From: IDS-8 sp035304345
Lineage (GTDB): Bacteria; Pseudomonadota; Gammaproteobacteria; Steroidobacterales; Woeseiaceae
Direction of reading: 5' to 3'
DNA: 64,000 bases
Assembly (NCBI GenBank): GCA_035304345.1
Contig: DATGQE010000016.1
Coordinates: 47,032 to 111,031, forward strand
How positions within the stretch are numbered: position 1 is the stretch's first letter; each line of letters starts with the position of its first letter. Positions 1-7,733 of the stretch are shown here, piece by piece. The notes under the pieces are model-generated. The model was given only the letters and a program-made list of their open reading frames with translations, had not been told where the DNA came from and did no database searches. The translations under genes were made by a program, and so were the position numbers.

Positions 1-152
1 GCCACGACGAGCACGCGTCCCTGCGGATTGCACCAGGCCGCGAGGCGGGCGCCGGCGCTCTCGAGCTCGCGCACGTCCTGGGTGAGCTGGCCCTGCAGGA
101 AGTCGGCGGCGTCCGCGCCGGTGAAGCGAATGACGGCGAAAGGCGTGTCCAT
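1..152 (-). CDS. ygfZ: Folate-binding protein YgfZ, 5' part only
   Basis: This is the N-terminal 50 codons of a minus-strand gene that runs off the left end of the window. The translation carries the YgfZ-type stretches FLQGQLTQDV and AAWCNPQGRVL, typical of the GcvT-like folate-binding family that helps assemble or repair Fe-S enzymes. The conserved C-terminal YgfZ cysteine motif lies outside the window and cannot be checked. ATG at 152 is the likelier start; an in-frame ATG at 164 would add four residues. The gene is divergent from the succinate dehydrogenase operon, an Fe-S and flavin complex, which fits the family role. As I recall, E. coli also keeps ygfZ divergent from sdhE (ygfY). Confidence 0.85.
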   Translation of the reverse strand, partial: MDTPFAVIRFTGADAADFLQGQLTQDVRELESAGARLAAWCNPQGRVLVV

Positions 153-262
153 GCTCCAGGTCATCGGTCCGGGATCATGCCCGGAACCCCGCGCGATGCA
201 AGCGCCCGCCCGGTCCGGCGGCCGGCGCTTCCCGGAACCGACATGCAGGCGGCGGCGCAGTC

Positions 263-271
263 TGGCATAAT
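263..271 (+). promoter_or_regulatory. Possible extended -10 promoter for sdhCDAB
   Basis: A TG at 263-264, one base, then CATAAT at 266-271 resembles an extended -10 element. There is no recognisable -35. It would give a leader of about 130 nt before sdhC. The remainder of the 253-bp ygfZ-sdhC gap shows no other clear signal. This is a weak call. Confidence 0.25.
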
Positions 272-405
272 TCGCGCGCTGTCCGAATACATGGTGCGCG
301 CCCGGCCGTTCGAGAGGGGAGCGCGCCGGCCCGGGGAACGACATCATAACCCCGGAGCCGTTCGGACCGTAACGGAGCACAGGAATCCGCAAGGCAACAC
401 TCCCG

Positions 406-780
406 ATGCAAACCCGCGAGCGGCCGCTGTCGCCGCACCTGTTCATCTATCGCTGGCCCATGACGATGGTCGTGTCGATCGGGCACCGGCTGACGGGGCT
501 CCTGCTGTCGCTCGGCCTGGTCGTCCTCGTCGCCGGCCTCGTGGCGGCGGCCACCGGCCCGGGCTCCTGGGAACGCTTCGTCGCCGTTTTCGCGTCGCTG
601 CCCGGTCGCCTGCTGCTCGCGCTCCTGACGCTCGCCTTCTTTTTCCACCTCGCGAACGGGATCCGGCACCTCGCCTGGGACCTCGGGTACGGCTTCGAGA
701 TCCCGCAGGCCAATGCCTCCGGGTGGACCGTCATCGCGGCGTCCGTGATCCTCACGCTCGTTTACTGGCTCGCCTTCTGA
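406..780 (+). CDS. sdhC: Succinate dehydrogenase cytochrome b556 subunit
   Basis: This is the first membrane anchor of complex II, which passes electrons from succinate oxidation to quinone. The 124-residue protein starts with the family signature RPLSPHLFIYRW, continues with SIGHRLTG at the start of helix I, and has three hydrophobic segments (about residues 25-50, 65-85 and 100-122). FFHLANGIRHLAWD near residues 80-93 contains the His expected to ligate heme b. It opens the operon sdhC-sdhD-sdhA-sdhB-sdhE, ending one base before the sdhD start. The ATG at 406 begins just ahead of the conserved N-terminus; an AAGG about 11 nt upstream is a modest ribosome binding site. Confidence 0.95.
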   Translation: MQTRERPLSPHLFIYRWPMTMVVSIGHRLTGLLLSLGLVVLVAGLVAAATGPGSWERFVAVFASLPGRLLLALLTLAFFFHLANGIRHLAWDLGYGFEIPQANASGWTVIAASVILTLVYWLAF

Positions 781-781
781 C

Positions 782-1177
782 ATGGCGCGCGTGACCTTCC
801 GTACCCCGATGGGCCGCGTGCTCGGCTCCGGCTCGGCGAAATCGGGCACCGGGCACTTCTGGCGCCAGCGCGTGACGGCGGTGGCGCTCGTGCTGCTCGG
901 CGCCTGGCTGCTCGTGGCGCTCATGCGGCTGCCCGGGTTCGACCACGACACGGTGCGCGCGTGGCTCGATCGCCCGCTGAACGCCGTGCTCATGATCCTG
1001 CTGGCGGGGACCGCCGCCTGGCACTCGAGCCTGGGCGTGCAGGTCGTCATCGAGGACTACGTGCACCAGCCGCTGGCGCGCGTGACCTCGCTCATCCTGT
1101 CGAAGTTCGTGCACGCGCTGCTCGCGGCCGCCGCGGTGTTCGCCGTGCTCGACCTCGCGTTCGGGGCGGCCGCGTGA
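782..1177 (+). CDS. sdhD: Succinate dehydrogenase hydrophobic membrane anchor subunit
   Basis: This is the second membrane anchor of complex II. The protein has 131 residues: a polar N-terminus and then three transmembrane segments (about residues 31-50, 65-88 and 102-126). The stretch AWHSSLGVQVVIEDYVH matches the SdhD region that ends the second helix and carries the family's conserved His and Tyr/Asp residues near the quinone and heme site. It follows sdhC by one base, and its TGA overlaps the ATG of sdhA (TGATG), so the two are probably translationally coupled. Confidence 0.92.
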   Translation: MARVTFRTPMGRVLGSGSAKSGTGHFWRQRVTAVALVLLGAWLLVALMRLPGFDHDTVRAWLDRPLNAVLMILLAGTAAWHSSLGVQVVIEDYVHQPLARVTSLILSKFVHALLAAAAVFAVLDLAFGAAA

Positions 1178-2961
1178 TGAGCAGCGTGGATTTCGTCGAT
1201 CACACCTATGACGTCGTCGTGGTCGGGGCCGGCGGTGCCGGGCTCAGGGCCACGTTCGGCCTCGCGGAAGCGGGCTTCTCGACCGCCTGCGTCACCAAGG
1301 TCTTCCCCACCCGCAGCCACACGGTCGCGGCGCAGGGGGGCATCAGCGCCGCGCTCGGCAACATGGGCGAGGACGACTGGCGCTGGCACATGTACGACAC
1401 CGTCAAGGGCTCGGACTGGCTCGGCGACCAGGACGCGATCGAGTACATGTGCAAGGAAGCGCCGAGGGCGGTCATCGAGCTCGAGCACTACGGCCTGCCG
1501 TTCTCGCGCACCGAGGACGGGCGCATCTACCAGCGCCCGTTCGGCGGGATGACGACGCACTTCGGCAAGGGCGTCGCGCAGCGGACCTGCGCCGCCGCCG
1601 ACCGCACCGGGCACGCGATGCTGCACACGCTGTACCAGCAGTCGCTCAAGCACGACGCGACGTTCTTCATCGAGTACTTCGCGATCGACCTCATCATGGA
1701 GGACGGCGTCTGCCGCGGCGTCGTCGCGATGGACCTGGAGCACGGGCGGCTGCATCGTTTCCGGGCCCACCAGGTGGTGCTGGCGACGGGCGGTTACGGG
1801 CGCGCCTATTTCTCCTGCACCTCGGCGCACACCTGCACCGGCGACGGCAACGGCATGGTGCTGCGCGCGGGGCTGCCGCTGCAGGACATGGAGTTCGTGC
1901 AGTTCCACCCGACCGGCATCTACGGCCCGGGCATGCTGATCACGGAGGGAGCGCGCGGGGAGGGCGGTTACCTCACGAACTCCGAGGGCGAGCGCTTCAT
2001 GGAGCGCTATGCGCCGAACGCCAAGGATCTCGCTTCGCGCGACGTCGTGAGCCGCTCGATGACGATCGAGATCCGGGAGGGTCGCGGAGTCGGGCCCGAG
2101 AAGGACCACATCTACCTGCACCTCGAGCACCTCGGCCCGGACGTGATCCGCGAGCGCCTGCCGGGCATCGCGGAGACGGCGAAGGTCTTCGCCGCGGTCG
2201 ACGTGACGAAGCAGCCGATCCCGGTGCTGCCCACCGTGCACTACAACATGGGCGGGATTCCCGCCAACTACCACGGGCAGGTGATCGCGACCGATCGCGA
2301 CGGCAAGGTCGTGACCGTTCCGGGCCTCATGGCGGTCGGCGAGGCGGCCTGCGTTTCCGTGCACGGCGCGAACCGGCTGGGATCGAACTCGCTGCTCGAC
2401 CTCGTAGTGTTCGGCCGCGCCGCGGCCCACTTCTGTGCCGAGACGATGTCGCCCGGCGCGCGCCACCGGCCGCTGCCGGCAGACGCGGGCGTCGCGAGCG
2501 CCGAGCGCGTGCAGCGGCTGCTGGAGGCGAACGGCAGCCGGCCCACGGCCGAGATACGCCTCGAGATGCAGAAGATCATGCAGTCGCACGCCGCGGTGTT
2601 CCGCACCGGAGAAGTGCTCGAAGAGGGCGCCCAACTCCTGCGGCAGACGTTCCGGAGCTTTGCCGACGTGCGCCTGGCAGACCGCTCGCGCATCTGGAAC
2701 ACGGATCTCGTGGAGACGCTCGAGCTCGAGAACCTGCTCCTCAACGCGACGGCGACGATCGAGTCCGCGCTCAACCGGACGGAGAGCCGGGGGGCGCACG
2801 CGCGCGAGGATTACCCGGAGCGCGACGACGTCAACTGGCTGAAGCACACCTTGTGCCGCGTCGATCCCGAGGGCCGGGTGTCGTTCGACTACCGTCCGGT
2901 CAACCTGCAGACGATGACCGACGAGGTCGAGCCGATCCCGCCCAGGGCGCGTACGTACTGA
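1177..2961 (+). CDS. sdhA: Succinate dehydrogenase flavoprotein subunit
   Basis: The catalytic subunit of complex II oxidises succinate to fumarate on FAD in the cytoplasm. It has 594 residues, the usual family length. The Rossmann motif GAGGAGLRA lies near residues 17-25. SHTVAAQGG places the histidine that binds FAD covalently at residue 48. HPTGIYGPG and the active-site region around EGARGEGG follow, then the C-terminal helical domain. The ATG at 1177 overlaps the sdhD stop by one base; longer in-frame upstream extensions would run into sdhD and are not needed. sdhE downstream encodes the factor that attaches the FAD. Confidence 0.97.
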   Translation: MSSVDFVDHTYDVVVVGAGGAGLRATFGLAEAGFSTACVTKVFPTRSHTVAAQGGISAALGNMGEDDWRWHMYDTVKGSDWLGDQDAIEYMCKEAPRAVIELEHYGLPFSRTEDGRIYQRPFGGMTTHFGKGVAQRTCAAADRTGHAMLHTLYQQSLKHDATFFIEYFAIDLIMEDGVCRGVVAMDLEHGRLHRFRAHQVVLATGGYGRAYFSCTSAHTCTGDGNGMVLRAGLPLQDMEFVQFHPTGIYGPGMLITEGARGEGGYLTNSEGERFMERYAPNAKDLASRDVVSRSMTIEIREGRGVGPEKDHIYLHLEHLGPDVIRERLPGIAETAKVFAAVDVTKQPIPVLPTVHYNMGGIPANYHGQVIATDRDGKVVTVPGLMAVGEAACVSVHGANRLGSNSLLDLVVFGRAAAHFCAETMSPGARHRPLPADAGVASAERVQRLLEANGSRPTAEIRLEMQKIMQSHAAVFRTGEVLEEGAQLLRQTFRSFADVRLADRSRIWNTDLVETLELENLLLNATATIESALNRTESRGAHAREDYPERDDVNWLKHTLCRVDPEGRVSFDYRPVNLQTMTDEVEPIPPRARTY

Positions 2962-2981
2962 AGATCGAGGAGCGAGATCGA

Positions 2982-3764
2982 GTGGCCCTGTTCCGATTGC
3001 CTCCCCATTCGCGGATCACGAAAGGCAGGCACTATCCCGCGCCGGAGGGCGCGACGAACGTCCGGCGGTTCGCGGTCTACCGTTACGACCCGGAGAGCGG
3101 AGCCAATCCGCGCATGGACACGTACGACGTGGACATGGACAAGTGCGGGCCGATGGTTCTGGACGCCCTGATCAAGATCAAGAACGAGATCGACCCCACG
3201 CTCACGTTCCGGCGTTCCTGCCGTGAAGGCATCTGCGGCTCGTGCGCGATGAGCATCGCGGGCAAGAACACGCTGGCGTGCACACAGACGGTCGAGGGCC
3301 TGCCCGAGGAGGTGAAGGTCTATCCGCTGCCGCACATGCCGGTCATCAAGGACCTCGTGCCCGACCTGACGCAGTTCTACGCGCAGTACGCACTCGTGAA
3401 ACCCTGGCTGCAGACCGCGACGCCGGCGCCGCCGGATCACGAGCGCCTGCAGTCCAAGGCAGACCAGGAGAAGATCGACATGCCCGCCTCCTGCATCCTG
3501 TGCGCGTGCTGCTCGGCGGGCTGCCCGAGCTACTGGTGGAACGCGGATCGCTACCTCGGGCCCGCGGCGCTGCTCGCGGCCTATCGCTGGCTGGTCGACA
3601 GCCGTGACGAGGCGGCCGGCTCGCGCCTGGACGACCTCGAGGATCCGTACCGCCTGTATCGCTGCCACACGATCCTGAACTGCACCCAGACCTGTCCGAA
3701 GGGCCTGAACCCGGCGCTCGCGATCGCGGAAACGAAGAAGATGCTGGTCGAGCGGCAGCTGTAG
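2982..3764 (+). CDS. sdhB: Succinate dehydrogenase iron-sulfur subunit
   Basis: This subunit relays electrons from FAD to quinone through three Fe-S clusters. All ligand sets are visible: CREGICGSC with a later Cys for the 2Fe-2S cluster, CILCACCSAGCP for the 4Fe-4S cluster, and CHTILNC...CPKGLNP for the 3Fe-4S and shared ligands. I chose GTG at 2982 because it has GAGG about 10 nt upstream and gives a normal 260-residue protein. No ATG lies between the sdhA stop and the conserved domain. The reading frame is open far upstream inside sdhA, but that is a shadow of high-G+C coding sequence. Confidence 0.95.
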   Translation: MALFRLPPHSRITKGRHYPAPEGATNVRRFAVYRYDPESGANPRMDTYDVDMDKCGPMVLDALIKIKNEIDPTLTFRRSCREGICGSCAMSIAGKNTLACTQTVEGLPEEVKVYPLPHMPVIKDLVPDLTQFYAQYALVKPWLQTATPAPPDHERLQSKADQEKIDMPASCILCACCSAGCPSYWWNADRYLGPAALLAAYRWLVDSRDEAAGSRLDDLEDPYRLYRCHTILNCTQTCPKGLNPALAIAETKKMLVERQL

Positions 3765-3773
3765 ATCGCATCG

Positions 3774-4013
3774 ATGAGCGACTCGCGCATCCGCTGGCAG
3801 TGCCGGCGCGGCATGCGGGAGCTGGACGTGCTGCTGCAGGGCTACTTCGACCGGCGCTACGCCGCTGCCGGCGAGGGGGAAAAATCGGCGTTTCGCGCGC
3901 TTCTGGCGCTCCCGGATCCCGCGCTGGTGGCCTACCTTCTGCACGGGGAGCCGGTGGAGGACGAGGCGCTCGCGGATGTCGTGCGCCGGGTACGAGAGCG
4001 AGATTTTGCCTGA
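3774..4013 (+). CDS. sdhE: FAD assembly factor SdhE
   Basis: This small cytoplasmic protein promotes covalent FAD attachment to SdhA. It has 79 residues and carries the diagnostic RGMRE motif at residues 12-16 in the sequence CRRGMRELD, followed by the helical bundle expected of the family (FDRRY, LPDPALVAYL). It lies 9 bp after sdhB, so the maturation factor is probably made together with its substrate. The next gene overlaps its 3' end by 38 bp, as I recall for the sdhE-ygfX pair in E. coli. Confidence 0.93.
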   Translation: MSDSRIRWQCRRGMRELDVLLQGYFDRRYAAAGEGEKSAFRALLALPDPALVAYLLHGEPVEDEALADVVRRVRERDFA

Positions 4014-4431
4014 CGCCCGCTCGCGGAGGGTCGTCGCCGCGCTGCTCGCCGTCGCCGCCGCCGCGGGCGCGGCGCTGCTCGTTTCGCTGCCCGTCTCGTC
4101 GATCTGCCGCGGTGCGTTGCTCGCGCTCTGGATCGGTACCGCTTGGGCCGAGGCCCGGCGCTTTCGCCGCGCCACCTCGCGTGTCGAGCGGATCGTCATG
4201 AGCGCGGACGGACGCCTGCGGGGCGGCGTGGGTGACGATCTCCGTTACCCGCTGGAGCTCCTGCCGGGCAGCGTCGTCGGCCGCCGCATGGCCTGGCTCA
4301 GGCTGCGCTTCGAGGACGGGCTGTCCTGGGGCGAGCTCGTCACGGAGCGCCGCGGCGGGCGCGAGGCGTGGCGGCGGCTCAGGGTCATCTGGCGCCACCG
4401 CGGCCATTTTGGCCGCCCCTCGAGAAGCTGA
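3976..4431 (+). CDS. YgfX-like membrane protein
   Basis: This 151-residue protein has two hydrophobic segments near its N-terminus (about residues 19-38 and 43-60) followed by a basic soluble domain. The length, topology, the phrase DGRLR after the membrane part and the position directly after sdhE match YgfX (formerly CptA), an inner-membrane partner of SdhE in enteric bacteria. Sequence conservation in this family is weak, so the call leans on context. ATG at 3976 overlaps sdhE by 38 bp; a TTG near 4006 is an alternative start. It ends 110 bp before the rpoE promoter. Confidence 0.6.
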   Translation: MSCAGYESEILPDARSRRVVAALLAVAAAAGAALLVSLPVSSICRGALLALWIGTAWAEARRFRRATSRVERIVMSADGRLRGGVGDDLRYPLELLPGSVVGRRMAWLRLRFEDGLSWGELVTERRGGREAWRRLRVIWRHRGHFGRPSRS

Positions 4432-4540
4432 TACCATTCGCGCACCGTGGACGACCCACCGGGGCGGCCCGCAAGGCGAATGGCCGGAACGGGTTCACAT
4501 TTCTCTCGAAACAGTGTCGATGTCCGACGCACCTACCCGA

Positions 4541-4567
4541 GAACTTTCCAACAGGCGGCCGGTCTAT
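4541..4567 (+). promoter_or_regulatory. Sigma-E type promoter of rpoE
   Basis: GAACTT (4541-4546), a 15-base spacer and GTCTAT (4562-4567) match the extracytoplasmic sigma-E consensus GAACTT-N15-GTCTAA at all but the last base. Transcription would begin near 4574 and give a leader of about 52 nt before the rpoE ATG. This predicts direct autoregulation of the rpoE-rseA-rseB-rseC operon. The rest of the 4432-4625 gap shows nothing else I can name. Confidence 0.8.
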
Positions 4568-4625
4568 TGCGGGGTCGGCCCAAGGGCCCGCCGGCGGCTG
4601 CAATTGCCGGTCGGGGCGCGCCGGC

Positions 4626-5201
4626 ATGGCGGGTGACTCCACCGACGCCCAGCTGGTCCGGCGCGTCCAGAAGGGTGACAAGGGTGCCTTCGATCTACTG
4701 GTTCTCAAGTATCAGCACAAGATCGTCAATCTTGTCATGCGTTATGTGCGGGACCCCGACCAGGCCCTGGACATTTCCCAGGAAGCGTTTCTCAAGGCTT
4801 ATCGGGCCCTGCCTCGCTTCCGTGGAGAGAGCGCCTTTTACACCTGGCTCTACAGGATCGCGGTGAACACGGCAAAGAACTACCTGGCTGCACAGCGCCG
4901 TCGTCCGATGGATGTCGAGCTCGACATGCAGGACCCGGAGCAGTTCGACCTGCACGCGAAGCTTCGCGAGACCGATACCCCCGAAGGCGTGACCTTGAGC
5001 CGCGAGCTCCACGAAACGGTGGAGCGCGCGATCGAATCGTTGCCCGACGACTTGCGTACCGCCATCGTGCTCAGGGAGCTCGATGGCATGAGCTACGAAG
5101 AAATTGCACAGACGATGGACTGTCCGGTCGGGACCGTTCGTTCCCGGATCTTCCGTGCCCGGGATGCGATCGGCAAGAAGATCGGCAACCTGGTGGACTA
5201 G
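4626..5201 (+). CDS. rpoE: RNA polymerase sigma factor RpoE (AlgU type)
   Basis: This ECF sigma factor directs the envelope-stress regulon. It has 191 residues, the length of E. coli RpoE and P. aeruginosa AlgU. Region 2 contains DPDQALDISQEAFLKAYRALPRF and FYTWLYRIAVNTAKN; region 4 contains LPDDLRTAIVLRELDGMSYEEIA and the helix-turn-helix ending GTVRSRIFRARD. I selected ATG at 4626 to match the family N-terminus; a longer frame reaches back to 4368 but would cross the promoter. The next genes encode its anti-sigma factor RseA and the RseA-binding RseB, so activity should be controlled by RseA proteolysis. Confidence 0.96.
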   Translation: MAGDSTDAQLVRRVQKGDKGAFDLLVLKYQHKIVNLVMRYVRDPDQALDISQEAFLKAYRALPRFRGESAFYTWLYRIAVNTAKNYLAAQRRRPMDVELDMQDPEQFDLHAKLRETDTPEGVTLSRELHETVERAIESLPDDLRTAIVLRELDGMSYEEIAQTMDCPVGTVRSRIFRARDAIGKKIGNLVD

Positions 5202-5245
5202 CGACTGGACAGGAACGTGACCGGATCGATCCGAGCGGGTGACCT

Positions 5246-5884
5246 ATGAACGATGCCCTCAAAATGCAGGTTTCCGCCTTCGTCGACGGCGAGCTGCCCG
5301 AAAACGAGACCGAGTTGCTGCTCCGGCGGCTGAGCCAGGATCCGGCGTTGCGGCAGCTCGTGGCGCAATACCTGATGATCGGCCGGGCGATCCGGCGCGA
5401 GCGCGACGTGCCCGGGATGCACGAGCTGCGCGGGCGTATCGCGAGAGCGCTGGGAGAAGAGCCGCCGATCGAAACCGTCGTCACCCGCGAGCCGCGCCCT
5501 GTACGCTGGATGAAGCCCGTCGCCGGGTTTGCCATCGCCGCCTCGGTGGCCGCCGTGGCAGTGGTCGGCCTGCGTACGCTGCAGGAGCCCCCGACCGCCA
5601 CCCGCGAGACGCTGTCGGCGGACGCCACCCGGGCGGCGTACACGCAGCCGCGGCCCGAGGAAGCGCTGCCGGCGCGGCCCAGCGACACGCTCATGCAGTA
5701 TTACGTGCGTCACGGCGAAGCTTCCGCGGATCTCGGCCCGAATGGTATTCTTACCCGACTCGTAACGCTCGAGCTCCGGCACGGCGAGCTCGTCGAGGTC
5801 GAGCCGACGAGAGCGCCGCGGCAGCGGAACGAGGAGAACAACCGGGAGCAGCCGGACGACGGGGACGACGACAATGGCGAATGA
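5246..5884 (+). CDS. rseA: Anti-sigma-E factor RseA/MucA
   Basis: RseA is an inner-membrane protein that holds RpoE inactive and is cut by site proteases under envelope stress. The 212-residue sequence starts with the cytoplasmic anti-sigma fold (VSAFVDGELPENETELLLRR, a typical RseA_N start). One transmembrane segment follows at about residues 91-109, then a periplasmic region that would bind RseB. The C-terminus is a very acidic tail. It lies 44 bp after rpoE. The gene is intact, unlike the truncated mucA alleles of mucoid Pseudomonas. Confidence 0.93.
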   Translation: MNDALKMQVSAFVDGELPENETELLLRRLSQDPALRQLVAQYLMIGRAIRRERDVPGMHELRGRIARALGEEPPIETVVTREPRPVRWMKPVAGFAIAASVAAVAVVGLRTLQEPPTATRETLSADATRAAYTQPRPEEALPARPSDTLMQYYVRHGEASADLGPNGILTRLVTLELRHGELVEVEPTRAPRQRNEENNREQPDDGDDDNGE

Positions 5885-5929
5885 CGATCGCGACCGGCAA
5901 CCGGCCCGATCGGGGGTGGCGGCATTTCC

Positions 5930-6904
5930 ATGAGACGCGCGCCTGACCCGACCTGCCTCTCCTGCCTCTTCGCCCTCTGCACGCTGGCCTTTGCCGCCGC
6001 CGCCGGTGCGCGCGAACGGCAGGGTCCCCTCGACTGGCTCGATCGCATGTCCACCGCGATCTCCACGCTGGAGTACGAAGGTACGGTCATCCGCCGACAG
6101 GACGGCGAGGCACAGGCGCTCAAGGTCGTTCACCGGCTCGTCGACGGTGTCGTCAACGAGCGCGTGGTGAGCCAGGAGGGGCGCCAGCTCGAGGTCATTC
6201 GCATCGGCAACGAGGTCCATTGCATTTTGCCGGACAGCCGCTCGGTGCTGATCGAGGAATGGGACGACCAGAGCACGCTGTTCTCGATGCTGCCGAGCAG
6301 CGACGGGCGGTTCGCTGGCGTCTACGACGTGTCCGTCGTGCGCGAGGAGCGGGTGGCCGGGAGGCCGTCCGTCCTGATCGCGATCCGGCCGCACGATGCG
6401 TACCGGTTCGGCCACCGCCTGTGGCTCGACCGCGAAACGGCATTTCCGCTGCGCACCGAGCTCGTCGACACCGACGGGACGGCGATCGAGCAGCTCAAGT
6501 TCGCCGACATCAGCTTCGATCCGGTCGGCAAGGACGAGAAGCTCGAGCCTTCCTTCGACCTCGAGAACTTCACGTGGTACAGCGAGCCGCAGCAGGCGCG
6601 GGCGCGCGAGGTCGAAACCGACTGGGTCTGCGACGACCTGCCGCCCGGCTTCCGCGTGATGTCCACCCGCGATGAGCGGCTGCCCGGCAACGACGAGCCG
6701 GTGACCCACATCGTGTACGGCGACGGGCTCGCGACCGTCTCGGTCTTCATCGCCGAGGGCGAGGACCAGAGCATTGCCCGGCGCTCGGCTTTCGGGGCGT
6801 CCAATTCCTTCAGCACCCAGATCGGCGGGCACCAGGTGACCGCCGTCGGCGAGGTCCCTTCCGAAACGGTGCAGCGCATCGCCACCTCGATGCGCCGGCG
6901 CTGA
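5930..6904 (+). CDS. rseB: Periplasmic sigma-E regulator RseB/MucB
   Basis: This 324-residue exported protein has a signal peptide over roughly residues 1-27 (hydrophobic core LFALCTLAFAAAAGA). The mature part resembles MucB/RseB: a LolA-like N-terminal domain beginning DWLDRMSTAISTLEYEGTVIR, then a smaller C-terminal domain from about residue 215. RseB binds the periplasmic part of RseA, shields it from the first protease, and is thought to sense mislocalised lipoproteins or LPS. It is 45 bp downstream of rseA and 10 bp upstream of rseC. Confidence 0.93.
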   Translation: MRRAPDPTCLSCLFALCTLAFAAAAGARERQGPLDWLDRMSTAISTLEYEGTVIRRQDGEAQALKVVHRLVDGVVNERVVSQEGRQLEVIRIGNEVHCILPDSRSVLIEEWDDQSTLFSMLPSSDGRFAGVYDVSVVREERVAGRPSVLIAIRPHDAYRFGHRLWLDRETAFPLRTELVDTDGTAIEQLKFADISFDPVGKDEKLEPSFDLENFTWYSEPQQARAREVETDWVCDDLPPGFRVMSTRDERLPGNDEPVTHIVYGDGLATVSVFIAEGEDQSIARRSAFGASNSFSTQIGGHQVTAVGEVPSETVQRIATSMRRR

Positions 6905-6914
6905 GCCCGGCCCC

Positions 6915-7343
6915 ATGGAGAGCGTAGCCACGGTTCTCGCGGTCGCAGGGGAGCGCGCGCGGGTGTGCGTGGATACGCCCGCGGCGTGCGCCCGCTGCGC
7001 GGCCGGGCGCGGCTGCGGTGCCCTGGTCTTCTCCCGCCGCGGGCCGGTGGAGATCGACGCCCGGGTCGCCCCGGGGCTCGTGCTCCGCCCGGGCGACCGG
7101 GTCCGGCTCGAGCTCGAATCCGACCGCCTGCTCGCCGTTGCCGGCCTGGCGTACGGGCTGCCGCTCGCGGGGCTCGTGGCCGGGACGATCGCGGCCGGGG
7201 CCTGGGCGCCGGGCAGCGAGCTCGCGTCCGTCGCCGGCGCGCTCACCGGGCTCTTCGCCGGCGCGCTCGGCGGCCGTCGCGGCCTCGCACGGCGTGCCAC
7301 GCAAGCCGCCTGCGTGCCGACCGCGGCGGCCCGGCTGCGGTGA
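6915..7343 (+). CDS. rseC: SoxR-reducing/RseC family membrane protein
   Basis: This 142-residue protein has the RseC/MucC layout: an N-terminal soluble part with clustered cysteines (Cys18, Cys25, Cys28 and Cys34), then two transmembrane segments at about residues 70-92 and 96-116. RseC relatives act as minor modulators of sigma-E and in reduction of SoxR; which of these applies here cannot be read from sequence. It completes the rpoE-rseA-rseB-rseC set and its stop overlaps the GTG start of the next gene. Confidence 0.88.
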   Translation: MESVATVLAVAGERARVCVDTPAACARCAAGRGCGALVFSRRGPVEIDARVAPGLVLRPGDRVRLELESDRLLAVAGLAYGLPLAGLVAGTIAAGAWAPGSELASVAGALTGLFAGALGGRRGLARRATQAACVPTAAARLR

Positions 7344-7588
7344 GCCTGCCGGAGGTGGCGGTGTACACCCGCCCCGGCTGCCACCTGTGCGAAGTGCTGC
7401 TCGAATCGCTGGTGCCCCTGGTGCGCGGCCGGGCGCGACTCGAGCTGCGCGACGTGGACACGGAGCCGCGCTGGCGCGACGAGTTCGGCAGCCGCGTGCC
7501 GGTGGTGGCGGTCGACGGCCTGGTCGTCTGCGAGCACGTGCTGGACGAGGCCGCCCTCGAGCGCAGCCTCGCGCCGCGGCCCGAGTGA
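7340..7588 (+). CDS. Glutaredoxin family protein (DUF836-like)
   Basis: This 82-residue thioredoxin-fold protein begins VYTRPGCHLCE, with a CxxC redox pair at Cys14 and Cys17, and has the cis-proline region RVPVVAVDG. It matches the short glutaredoxin-like DUF836 proteins found between rse genes and lepA in several gammaproteobacteria. The substrate is unknown. GTG at 7340 overlaps the rseC stop (GTGA), suggesting coupled translation and possibly sigma-E control. The periplasmic protease gene mucD/degP that follows mucC in Pseudomonas is not here. Confidence 0.8.
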   Translation: MSLPEVAVYTRPGCHLCEVLLESLVPLVRGRARLELRDVDTEPRWRDEFGSRVPVVAVDGLVVCEHVLDEAALERSLAPRPE

Positions 7589-7733
7589 GCCCGCGCCGCG
7601 CAGCCTTCGTGGCGGGAGCGGGCGGGGGCAGGCCCGGCCGGCGCGTGCAGCCGTCCGTGGGTCCGCGTCGAGCGGGTATACTTCGCCGTTTTCCGGCCCG
7701 GCCCGGGACTGCCGGGGCCGGCATCGAGGCTTC

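Noticed and set aside
1057..2847. Long minus-strand open frame (596 codons) opposite sdhA
   Set aside because: Antisense shadow of a high-G+C gene: rich in Arg, His, Ala and Val in a random-looking order with no domain, while the plus strand encodes a perfect SdhA.
4368..4625. Possible 86-residue N-terminal extension of RpoE
   Set aside because: The region contains the sigma-E promoter, and starting at 4626 gives the standard 191 residues.
5930..7588. Frameshifted or lost mucD fragment between rseC and lepA
   Set aside because: The 145-bp gap 7589-7733 shows no trypsin-like or PDZ sequence in any frame, so there is no pseudogene remnant.
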